Positions 1-6,299 of a stretch of DNA of 16,330 nt are shown piece by piece. Origin of the DNA: Planctomycetaceae bacterium (GTDB lineage: Bacteria > Planctomycetota > Planctomycetia > Pirellulales > Thermoguttaceae); the NCBI GenBank assembly GCA_031261125.1, contig JAISJZ010000341.1:1-16330 (forward strand). The letters are read 5' to 3'. The stretch's first letter is position 1. Every line of letters starts with the position of its first letter. The notes under the pieces were generated by a model. That model was not told the DNA's origin and ran no database searches. It was given only the letters and a program-made list of their open reading frames with translations. A program made the position numbers and the translations under genes.

Positions 1-41
1 CTCTTGTGAAAATTGACCGAATGACAATGCTTGCAATCCAT
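1..41 (-). CDS. possible start of a leftward gene with an N-terminal CxxC
   Basis: On the minus strand an ATG at 41-39 opens a frame of 13 complete codons that runs off the left edge. It begins MDCKHCHSVNFHK, with Cys-Lys-His-Cys at residues 3-6, as at the start of a zinc-ribbon protein. A minus-strand promoter-like pair at 89-116 points at it. The stretch is too short to judge coding potential and there is no clear ribosome site, so this is only a suggestion. Confidence 0.25.
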   Translation of the reverse strand, partial: MDCKHCHSVNFHK

Positions 42-45
42 CGAC

Positions 46-73
46 TTGACTACCGCCGTGAATGGGTTAGAAT
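46..73 (+). promoter_or_regulatory. possible queC promoter
   Basis: TTGACT (46-51), a 16-base spacer and TAGAAT (68-73) lie about 95 bases before the queC start. Each box matches the sigma-70 consensus at five of six bases. It overlaps head-on with the minus-strand candidate at 89-116, so both may not be used. I see no preQ1 riboswitch in the leader. Confidence 0.4.
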
Positions 74-88
74 AATCCTATAAATGAT

Positions 89-116
89 AGTATAACATTC
101 GCTATCTTTGTGTCAA
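89..116 (-). promoter_or_regulatory. possible leftward promoter
   Basis: Read on the minus strand, TTGACA (116-111), a 16-base spacer and TATACT (94-89) form a near-consensus sigma-70 promoter. It would drive a gene to the left of the window. Its predicted start near 82 almost coincides with that of the rightward queC candidate. Confidence 0.45.
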
Positions 117-167
117 CACTGCCCGATTTTTAACATAGAAGAGTAAACAAAAACAGGACACGGCACG

Positions 168-848
168 ATGACACGAGCAGTGGTACTTCTTTCCGGCGGG
201 CTTGATTCGACAACTGTTGCGGCAATCGCCAAAGCGGACGGACACGATTTATACGCCCTGACCGTTGATTACAATCAGCGGCACCGGGTCGAGTTGCAGG
301 CAGCACGCCGGGTTGCCGAGTTTTTCGCCGTCAAACGGCACGTTATTGCGCCGATTGACCTTCGGCAGTTCGGCGGAAGTTCGCTTACCAGTGATTGGGA
401 AGTTTCGAAAATTCAGTCCGTTGCGGACATCGGGAAGAAAATTCCGAACACATACGTTCCGGCACGCAACACGATTTTTCTCTCGTTAGCGTTGGCGTTT
501 GCCGAAACGGTTGATGCTCGGCAGATTTATATCGGCGTTACCGCCGTTGATTACAGCGGTTATCCTGATTGCCGACCGGAGTTTATTGAAGCGTTTGAAC
601 GTACCGCTAATTTGGCAACGAAAGCCGGTATCGAACATTCGCCGTTCAAAATTGCTGCGCCGTTGATTTTGATGCACAAGAAAGACATAATACAATGGGG
701 ATTGGCGTTAGGGGTTGATTATTCTTTGACACACACCTGCTATGACCCGCTGCCGGACGGTACTGCCTGCGGCAGATGTGAGTCGTGTCAGTTGCGGTTG
801 AAAGCGTTTGCGGAACTCAGCATTGCTGACCCGGTGCGGTACACCTAA
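168..848 (+). CDS. queC: 7-cyano-7-deazaguanine synthase QueC
   Basis: QueC converts 7-carboxy-7-deazaguanine to preQ0 with ATP and ammonia, a cytoplasmic step in queuosine (tRNA) and 7-deazaguanine synthesis. The 226-residue length is normal for the family. The N-terminal PP-loop motif SGGLDS is at residues 9-14. The C-terminal zinc site is complete, with C191, C201, C204 and C207 in a TCYDP...CGRCESC block. The ATG at 168 is preceded by AGGA at 155-158, nine bases upstream, and the PP-loop begins only eight residues in, so this start is firm. No other queuosine gene (queD, queE, queF, tgt) is in the window, so queC is separated from its pathway here. The next gene starts 191 bases downstream and has its own promoter. 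Confidence 0.96.
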   Translation: MTRAVVLLSGGLDSTTVAAIAKADGHDLYALTVDYNQRHRVELQAARRVAEFFAVKRHVIAPIDLRQFGGSSLTSDWEVSKIQSVADIGKKIPNTYVPARNTIFLSLALAFAETVDARQIYIGVTAVDYSGYPDCRPEFIEAFERTANLATKAGIEHSPFKIAAPLILMHKKDIIQWGLALGVDYSLTHTCYDPLPDGTACGRCESCQLRLKAFAELSIADPVRYT

Positions 849-991
849 CGTTCAACTTTGTTTTCGCTGTTAATTAGAGTTTTTCAGAAGCATCTCAACA
901 ACGATGATACGTTTTCTTTTATTTTTAGGAATAACCGCTGTTGCCGTTATATCTTCGGCAAAAGAACCGGTTCGCCGTTGAATCTTGCTTG

Positions 992-1000
992 TGCTATAAT
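992..1000 (+). promoter_or_regulatory. extended -10 promoter of the first hydrolase gene
   Basis: TGCTATAAT at 992-1000 is a perfect extended -10 element (TGnTATAAT). It has only a weak -35 match around 971-976. The predicted transcript starts near 1007, leaving a leader of about 33 bases before the ATG at 1040. The site argues against the longer reading frame that opens at 941, because that start would lie upstream of the transcript. Confidence 0.55.
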
Positions 1001-1039
1001 GCGCCGGTCGCAAAGAATTACCCGCACCATTTATCGGCT

Positions 1040-2173
1040 ATGAAAAACACATTTTGCCTCTTGTTGCTTTCCCTGTGTCCGCTCTTTGTTTCCATCGTAT
1101 CGGCGCAGAATGTTTCAGTCAAGGAGCAACTTCAACCGTATATTGATTCCGGCGAATTACCCGGTATCGTTACCGTCATTGCGACGAAAGATAAAGTGCT
1201 GCAAATCGACACTATGGGATACGCCGACCTCGAAACGAAGCGTCCAATGACACCGGATACCGTCTTTTGGATGGCATCGCAAACGAAGCAAATTACGGCA
1301 ATCGCCGTGATGATGCTTGTCGAAGAAGGCAAAGTTTCGCTCGACGAACCGGTAACGACTTATCTTCCCGAACTCAAAGATTTACGGGTTATTGCAGAGA
1401 AGAACGAAAAGCAAACCGTGCTGGTTCCGCCGGATAAACCGATTACCCTTCGGATGCTGTTGAGTCATACTGCCGGTACTATCGACTCGACACCGTTTCA
1501 TCAAAGACACGGGATGGATTCTTTACCGTTAGATAGGGCGTTGACGACTTTCATTATGACACCGCTTGCCCACCAACCGGGAACGAAGTATCTCTATTCC
1601 GGCATCGGTATCGAAATTGCGGCAATGGTGGTTCAACGAATTTCCGGGATACCGTTTGAAACGTTTCTTGAAAAGCGGCTGTTTGAACCGCTCGGTATGA
1701 AGGAAACGTCGTTTTGGCTCACTGCGGAACAGATCAATCGGCTTGCCAAACCGTACCGATGGGACAAAAAAATAAAGAAACTGACCGAAACGAGAATCAC
1801 TTTTAATACATATCCATTGGACAACCGTACCAACCGTTTTCCCAGAGGCGGTGGCGGTTTGTTCTCGACACCGGCGGACTGGGTTCGCATCTATCAAATG
1901 TTCGCCGGAGAAGGAACTTTCGGAGGCAAACGAATTCTTTCCCCTGAATCGGTCAAGGAAATGCGAACAAAGCAGACCGGCGATTTACCGACCAATTACG
2001 GTCTCGGTGTTCACATTAACGGCAGTGTTTTCGGTCACGGCGGTTCGCACGGAACCAATTCGAAGCTCGATACAAATACGGGACGAATCGTCCAGTATTT
2101 CATTCAGCAAGAAGGACTTCCCAAAGCCGACGAAGCCCAAGGGATCTTTATGAAAACGGCACTGGCTCTGTAA
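1040..2173 (+). CDS. secreted serine hydrolase, CubicO/class C beta-lactamase-like, copy 1
   Basis: 377 residues. A signal peptide of about 23 residues ending SAQ predicts export. The mature protein belongs to the beta-lactamase/EstB/penicillin-binding serine hydrolase family. The nucleophile motif SxxK is S80-Q-T-K83 and the third motif is the HGG of FGHGGSHG near the C-terminus. The second motif, normally Y-S-N, reads Y186-S187-G188, so its Asn is replaced by Gly. The next gene keeps Y-S-N at the same position. The substrate cannot be told; esterase, peptidase or lactamase activity are all possible. I chose the ATG at 1040, which matches the start of the paralogue, over the in-frame start at 941. 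There is no Shine-Dalgarno. It is ungapped against its neighbour and identical at roughly four of five residues. Confidence 0.88.
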   Translation: MKNTFCLLLLSLCPLFVSIVSAQNVSVKEQLQPYIDSGELPGIVTVIATKDKVLQIDTMGYADLETKRPMTPDTVFWMASQTKQITAIAVMMLVEEGKVSLDEPVTTYLPELKDLRVIAEKNEKQTVLVPPDKPITLRMLLSHTAGTIDSTPFHQRHGMDSLPLDRALTTFIMTPLAHQPGTKYLYSGIGIEIAAMVVQRISGIPFETFLEKRLFEPLGMKETSFWLTAEQINRLAKPYRWDKKIKKLTETRITFNTYPLDNRTNRFPRGGGGLFSTPADWVRIYQMFAGEGTFGGKRILSPESVKEMRTKQTGDLPTNYGLGVHINGSVFGHGGSHGTNSKLDTNTGRIVQYFIQQEGLPKADEAQGIFMKTALAL

Positions 2174-2385
2174 CCGCCGGACGGTATCAGAACCGCATCC
2201 ACAACAATATGCTAAACGGAGGGGGAGATTTCCAATATTGACACTGGTTTGATTTTCGGTATATTGTTGCTATGTTGTTGTTTGTCTTTTCGGTTTTTTA
2301 ACGTTTATCCGTCGCTATGAAACACACATTCCGCATTTTGGCATTTTTCTGTTTGTTGTTCTTTGTTTCGACGCTTTCGGCTCAG
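2174..2385 (+). repeat. direct repeat A: intergenic promoter region plus signal peptide
   Basis: This stretch of 143 intergenic bases and about 69 bases of signal-peptide coding sequence is nearly identical, without gaps, to 3451-3662. It starts directly after the stop codon of one hydrolase and ends at the Ser-Ala-Gln cleavage site of the next. The distance between copies is 1277 bases. Confidence 0.9.
2238..2265 (+). promoter_or_regulatory. promoter of hydrolase copy 2
   Basis: TTGACA (2238-2243), a 16-base spacer and TATATT (2260-2265) form a strong sigma-70-type promoter, with predicted start near 2272. A G-rich tract at 2218-2226, interrupted by one A, lies just upstream of the -35 box. 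The same promoter recurs before the third hydrolase. Confidence 0.65.
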
Positions 2386-3450
2386 AATGCGCCGATCAAA
2401 GAATTGCTTCAACCTTATATCGATTCCAGCGAATTGCCCGGTATCGTTACCGTCATTGCGACGAAAGATAAGGTGCTGCAAATTGATGCCGTCGGTTATG
2501 CCGATCTCGAAACGAAACAGCCGATGACACCGAATACCGTGTTTTGGATGGCATCGCAAACGAAGCCCGTGACGGCAATTGCCGTGATGATACTCGTCGA
2601 AGAAGGCAAACTGTCCCTCGACGAACCGGCGGTGAAATATCTCCCGGAACTCAAAAATTTACGGGTTATCGCGGAGCAGAACGAAAAGCAAACCGTGTTG
2701 GTTCCGCCGGACAAACCGATAACCCTTCGAATGCTGTTGAGTCACACCGCCGGAATGGTGTTTATCACGCTGTTTCAGCAAAAATACGGGATTGATTCGT
2801 TGCCGACCAATCGGGCACTGACGACATTCATTATGACACCGCTCGCCCATCAACCGGGAACGAAATATCTCTATTCCAACGTTGGTATCGACATTGCGGC
2901 GACAATCGTTGAGCGGGTTTCCGGGATGCCGTTTGAAACGTTTCTCGAAAAGCGGCTTTTCGAGCCGCTCGGTATGAAGGAAACGTCGTTTTGGCCTACC
3001 GCGGAACAGATCAAGCGGCTTGCTAAACCGTATCGGTTAGATAAGGAATCGAAAAAACTTGTCGAAACGAAAATATTTTACCTGACGTATCCGAATGATG
3101 ATCGGGTCAATCGTTTTCCTGAAGGCGGCGGCGGTTTGTTCTCGACACCGGCGGAATGGGTTCGAATCTATCAAATGTTCGCCGGAGAGGGAACTTTCGA
3201 CGGCAAAAAGATTCTTTCCCCGGAATCGGTCAAGGAGATTCGAACGAAGCAGACCGGCGATTTGCCGAACAATTACGGTCTCGGCACGAACATCGGCGGA
3301 AGTGTTTTCGGTCACGGTGGTTCACACGGAACCGATTCGAAACTCGATATAAACACGGGACGAATCGTGCAGTATTTCATTCAGCAAGAAGGACTTCCCA
3401 AAGCGGGCGAAGCCCAAGGTGCCTTTATGAAAGCGGCATTGGCTCTATGA
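2317..3450 (+). CDS. secreted serine hydrolase, CubicO/class C beta-lactamase-like, copy 2
   Basis: Same length (377 residues) and domain layout as the preceding gene. It has a signal peptide ending SAQ near residue 23, the nucleophile motif S80-Q-T-K83, an intact second motif Y186-S187-N188, and the HGG motif in FGHGGSHG. All three catalytic motifs of the serine beta-lactamase-like fold are present, so it should be an active exported hydrolase of unknown substrate. Its signal peptide (MKHTFRIL...) resembles that of the next gene more than that of the first copy, while the rest of the protein matches the first copy. It therefore looks like a recombinant with a junction inside the signal-peptide region. 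It carries its own promoter 52-79 bases upstream and has no Shine-Dalgarno. Confidence 0.9.
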   Translation: MKHTFRILAFFCLLFFVSTLSAQNAPIKELLQPYIDSSELPGIVTVIATKDKVLQIDAVGYADLETKQPMTPNTVFWMASQTKPVTAIAVMILVEEGKLSLDEPAVKYLPELKNLRVIAEQNEKQTVLVPPDKPITLRMLLSHTAGMVFITLFQQKYGIDSLPTNRALTTFIMTPLAHQPGTKYLYSNVGIDIAATIVERVSGMPFETFLEKRLFEPLGMKETSFWPTAEQIKRLAKPYRLDKESKKLVETKIFYLTYPNDDRVNRFPEGGGGLFSTPAEWVRIYQMFAGEGTFDGKKILSPESVKEIRTKQTGDLPNNYGLGTNIGGSVFGHGGSHGTDSKLDINTGRIVQYFIQQEGLPKAGEAQGAFMKAALAL

Positions 3451-3662
3451 CCGCCGGACGGTATCAGAGTTGCGACAACGACAATATGCTAAACGGGGGG
3501 GGAGATTTCCAATATTGACACCGGTTTGATTTTCGGTATATTGTTGCTATACTGTTGTTTGTCTTTTCGGTTTTTTAACGTTTATCCGTCGCTATGAAAC
3601 ACGCTTTCCGCATTTTGGTATTTTTCTGTTTGCTGCTCTTTGTTTCCGCCGTATCGGCGCAA
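3451..3662 (+). repeat. direct repeat B: intergenic promoter region plus signal peptide
   Basis: Second copy of 2174-2385, here fused to an unrelated enzyme. Differences are scattered substitutions with no net change in length. One of them closes the interrupted G-tract into an uninterrupted run of eight G at 3495-3502. Confidence 0.9.
3515..3542 (+). promoter_or_regulatory. promoter of the secreted alpha/beta hydrolase
   Basis: TTGACA (3515-3520), a 16-base spacer and TATATT (3537-3542), identical in boxes and spacing to the promoter at 2238-2265. An eight-G run (3495-3502) ends 12 bases before the -35 box. Confidence 0.65.
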
Positions 3663-4445
3663 AATGCGGACGCACCGCATTTTGATTTCCAAGCAAAGGA
3701 TGGTAAAACGATTACTGTCTATTACTTGTTACCGACGAATGTTAACCGAAAGACGAAAGTATTGTTCGTTATGAACGGAATGAACAGAGACGCTCTCGGC
3801 AACGTTAAACGCTTTTCCGAAGTCCCTGATACTCTCAATGCGGTGGTACTGATTCCGTTATTAACCCGCGAGGATTATAAAGAAAGTCAATATCAATACG
3901 GCAATATCAGCAGTAAAACAGAATACTCCGAATGGACATTCAATGTCGTTGATTCGATATTCATCGAGTTCCGCAAGAAACAAAATCTGCAAGCCGACAC
4001 TTATATTCTTTTCGGTCATTCTGCCGGCGGACAATTTTCAATCAGGACGGCACTGTTCAGCAAAAGTCCGTATATCGATCTCGTTGTTGCGGCTAATCCG
4101 GGTTCACACACATTTCTTAATGAAGAGTTGGATTATCCGCACGGCATCAAAGGTATGCTGAAATATAAGGATACCATTTTGGCGAACCTGTCAAACCGGA
4201 ACGTTTATCTGTTAGCCGGAAGTGCTGATACAAATCAGGATGACCCGAATTTAAGTAAAAAATTTAACGAACAAGGTCTTAACCGGTTTGAACGGGCAAT
4301 AAATTTTGATAAAGCAACCCGTGATTATGCAGAAAAGAACGGCGTGAAATATAATTGGAAACTGATTAAAATGGACGGGGTCGGACACAGCAGTTCGCAA
4401 ACGCTGCCGCATCTTATTAAAATTATTTCCTCGCAGGAAAAATAA
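3594..4445 (+). CDS. secreted alpha/beta hydrolase, probable esterase
   Basis: 283 residues. The signal peptide (about 1-23, ending SAQ) is almost the same as that of the preceding serine hydrolase. The mature part has a different fold, the alpha/beta hydrolase fold. The nucleophile elbow GHSAGG places the catalytic Ser at 143. The likely acid is D212 or a neighbouring Asp in AGSADTNQDD. The likely catalytic His is H265 in DGVGHSS. The layout resembles small secreted esterases and prolyl-oligopeptidase-like hydrolases, but the substrate is unknown. The promoter and signal peptide are shared with the upstream paralogue, so the hydrolases are probably expressed and exported together. No clear terminator follows; an insertion-sequence remnant begins about 20 bases after the stop. 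Confidence 0.85.
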   Translation: MKHAFRILVFFCLLLFVSAVSAQNADAPHFDFQAKDGKTITVYYLLPTNVNRKTKVLFVMNGMNRDALGNVKRFSEVPDTLNAVVLIPLLTREDYKESQYQYGNISSKTEYSEWTFNVVDSIFIEFRKKQNLQADTYILFGHSAGGQFSIRTALFSKSPYIDLVVAANPGSHTFLNEELDYPHGIKGMLKYKDTILANLSNRNVYLLAGSADTNQDDPNLSKKFNEQGLNRFERAINFDKATRDYAEKNGVKYNWKLIKMDGVGHSSSQTLPHLIKIISSQEK

Positions 4446-4464
4446 ATTATTTCCGATTTGTAAG

Positions 4465-4705
4465 TTGAAGCAGGAGATTCAAGACGAATACCATCCCGAC
4501 CCCATCGTGATGAAACGATGTGAAACGATTTTGTTGCGTGCCAAAGGTCTCTGGACACAACAAATCTGCGAACTCACCGGTCAGCGTCCCAACACGATTC
4601 GCAATCTGACACCTTTATCAACAAGGCGGACTGGAGGCAATTTGCCGCAAACAAATGTGGAATTTATTGACAGCGGATTCGGCATATTTTAGAATTGTTC
4701 TATAA
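4465..4705 (+). pseudogene. IS630-family transposase remnant, frameshifted
   Basis: The frame from 4465 encodes a helix-turn-helix resembling the N-terminus of IS630-type transposases. It has HPDPIVMKRCETILLRAKG, then ICELTGQRPNTIRN. Around 4609-4615 the similarity moves by one base into another frame, giving LYQQGGLEAICRKQ, the usual continuation (…Y..GG.eAL..). That frame ends at 4705. The catalytic DDE part is absent, so this is a dead 5' fragment. No terminal repeats were recognised. It fills most of the 336-base gap between the alpha/beta hydrolase and the next operon. Confidence 0.7.
4667..4695 (+). promoter_or_regulatory. promoter of the SpsF-like operon, inside the IS630 remnant
   Basis: TTGACA (4667-4672), a 17-base spacer and TAGAAT (4690-4695) give an excellent sigma-70 match. 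The predicted start near 4702 leaves a leader of about 80 bases to the ATG at 4782. The promoter lies entirely inside the transposase remnant. Confidence 0.65.
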
Positions 4706-4781
4706 CCGAAGGTTGGGGAAACTTGGCAGTTTGGTTAAGTAAAAAATTTTTGAAGAAATACACGGCTTCCTGTCAATCCTT

Positions 4782-5564
4782 ATGCTCAACTCCATTATCG
4801 TTATTCAAGCCCGAATGGGGTCATCCCGTTTGCCGGGAAAAGTTCTTAAACTCATTCACGGAAAATCCGTACTCGCCCATATCGTCGAACGGGTCCGGCA
4901 AACTGCCGGTATTGACCGGGTCATCGTTGCCACAACAACGGAACCGAAAGACGACCCGATTGTTGAAGAAGCGCAGAAACAAAATTGGTTCTTCTTCCGC
5001 GGCAGTGAAGACGATGTTCTTGCCCGGTATTACGGGGCGGCACTGGAACATCCGGCACAGAACATTTTCCGTTTGACCGCGGATAATCTGTTCTACGATA
5101 CCGAAGCGTTGGCAGACCTGCTGACGCAGTTCACTGGTTTGTCTTATGATTATATGAAGACGAACAAGAAATTGCCGCTTGGTTCCGGGGGTGAATTGTT
5201 TTCGTTCAAGAATCTGGAACGGGCTTACAACGAAGCAACAAAAACGATGGACCGCGATTGGGTTACTTCCTATTTCTACACGAATCCCGACAAATTCTCC
5301 ATTGGTGAAGGACGGTTCGTCCGCAACGGCAAGGATTATTCCTCGTTCCGTTTGACAATGGACACGCCGGAGGACTGGACGGTCTATAACAATGTTTTTA
5401 ATACCCTGTATCACGGCAGTCCGTTGCCGTTGAATGTAGTTCTCGCTTATTTAGAGGAACATCCCGAAGTGAAAGCGATTAACGCTCACATCAAACAGAT
5501 GGGCGTTGCTGATTACAAATCCGATGCCGAGTTGCGAAAGGAGAAAGAAAATGCTGCAAAATAA
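4782..5564 (+). CDS. SpsF-like cytidylyltransferase family protein
   Basis: 260 residues, a nucleotide-sugar transferase of the SpsF/KdsB/NeuA type (COG1861 in character). Such enzymes activate acidic or amino sugars with CTP for surface polysaccharide. The signature IQARMGSSRLPGK at residues 8-20 is the nucleotide-binding N-terminus, followed by the family's ERV and IVATTTEPKDD blocks and by FRGSEDDVLARY. Family-like RLTMDTPEDW is near residue 198. Some usual positions differ: RLTADNLFYD where relatives have TADCPL-D, and DRDWVT where relatives have REHVT, so the substrate may be unusual. The ATG at 4782 gives the normal distance to the signature but has no Shine-Dalgarno. The next gene overlaps its 3' end by 14 bases, so the two are probably translated together. 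Confidence 0.82.
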   Translation: MLNSIIVIQARMGSSRLPGKVLKLIHGKSVLAHIVERVRQTAGIDRVIVATTTEPKDDPIVEEAQKQNWFFFRGSEDDVLARYYGAALEHPAQNIFRLTADNLFYDTEALADLLTQFTGLSYDYMKTNKKLPLGSGGELFSFKNLERAYNEATKTMDRDWVTSYFYTNPDKFSIGEGRFVRNGKDYSSFRLTMDTPEDWTVYNNVFNTLYHGSPLPLNVVLAYLEEHPEVKAINAHIKQMGVADYKSDAELRKEKENAAK

Positions 5565-6282
5565 AGTTGCGTTAATCACCGGCGGCAGCCGCGGATTGGG
5601 TAAAGCCGTCGTTCAATCGTTTGTTGACAAAGGGGCAAAAGTTGCGTTCACTTGGGGCAGTTCCGAAAAGGAAGCGGCAGAGTTATCGCAGCGGTATAGT
5701 GATTCCGTGTTTGCGGTGCAAGCCGATGCGCTGGATTACAATCGGGCATTTCAGGTTGTTGACGAAGTGCAGAAACATTTCGGCAAAATCGACGTTCTCG
5801 TTTGCAATGTCGGCGGACATAAAGACCGACCGATTTGGGAAATCGACGAAGCCGGATTTGATTACTCGGTAAAAATCACGCTTCACTCCTGTTTTAATTA
5901 TGTTCGTGCTGCTGTGCCGAAGTTCATTGAGCAAAAGAGCGGGACGATTGTCAGCATCGGTTCGATTAACGGCTTGCGGGGACGGGAAGGCAACTGCGGA
6001 TACTGTGCCGGTAAAGCGGCATTGACCGGCTTTATCAAGACCGTTGCGAAGGAACTTGGCGAGTACGGCATTAATGCGAACATCGTCGCACCGGGATTTA
6101 TGGATGTCGAGGCGCAGCGCAAGACGAGCGAGTTGATAAAACAACTGGTGCTGGACGAATGTGTTATCCGGCGGTTGAATCAGCCGTCGGAAATTGCGGA
6201 AACGGTTGCGTTTTTGGCAAGCGATGCGGCAAAAAATATCACCGGTCAAACGCTTGCCGTCGATAACGGACAAAGTTTGTAA
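5551..6282 (+). CDS. short-chain dehydrogenase/reductase, FabG-like
   Basis: 243 residues, a classical SDR with the glycine-rich NAD(P) motif TGGSRGLG at 10-17. NVGG replaces the usual NAG at 86-89. The catalytic residues are S138, Y151 and K155 in SINGLRG...GYCAGK. The C-terminal NITGQTLAVDNGQSL is typical of 3-oxoacyl-ACP reductase-like SDRs. The reaction is NAD(P)H-dependent reduction of a keto group; the substrate is not determined by the sequence. The start at 5551 is chosen because AAAGGAG sits at 5537-5543, seven bases upstream, and the Rossmann fold begins right after it. The earlier in-frame ATG at 5506 is rejected. It overlaps the SpsF-like gene by 14 bases. That suggests a role in modifying a nucleotide-activated sugar or lipid for the cell surface, though fatty acid synthesis is also possible. 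Confidence 0.9.
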   Translation: MLQNKVALITGGSRGLGKAVVQSFVDKGAKVAFTWGSSEKEAAELSQRYSDSVFAVQADALDYNRAFQVVDEVQKHFGKIDVLVCNVGGHKDRPIWEIDEAGFDYSVKITLHSCFNYVRAAVPKFIEQKSGTIVSIGSINGLRGREGNCGYCAGKAALTGFIKTVAKELGEYGINANIVAPGFMDVEAQRKTSELIKQLVLDECVIRRLNQPSEIAETVAFLASDAAKNITGQTLAVDNGQSL

Positions 6283-6299
6283 AATTGAAAAAACTCGTA

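Noticed and set aside
111..124. GTGTCAACACTGCC near the left edge as another IS5-type element end
   Set aside because: It resembles the terminal repeat of the 348-bp element, but no transposase remnant or second end is nearby. The match centres on a TTGACA box.
74..167. preQ1 riboswitch before queC
   Set aside because: The leader lacks the short C-rich pseudoknot pattern expected of preQ1 aptamers, although its location would have suited one.
941..1039. In-frame N-terminal extension of the first serine hydrolase
   Set aside because: The extra 33 residues come before a clear signal peptide, are absent from the ungapped paralogue, and lie across the predicted promoter at 992-1000.
858..1043. 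Short plus-strand open frame between queC and the first hydrolase
   Set aside because: It has no ribosome site or recognisable motif, and it overlaps the promoter and start of the real gene.
4821..5414. Antisense frame of 197 codons over the SpsF-like gene
   Set aside because: The sense frame carries the IQARMGSSRLPGK signature and an operon arrangement; the antisense one has neither.
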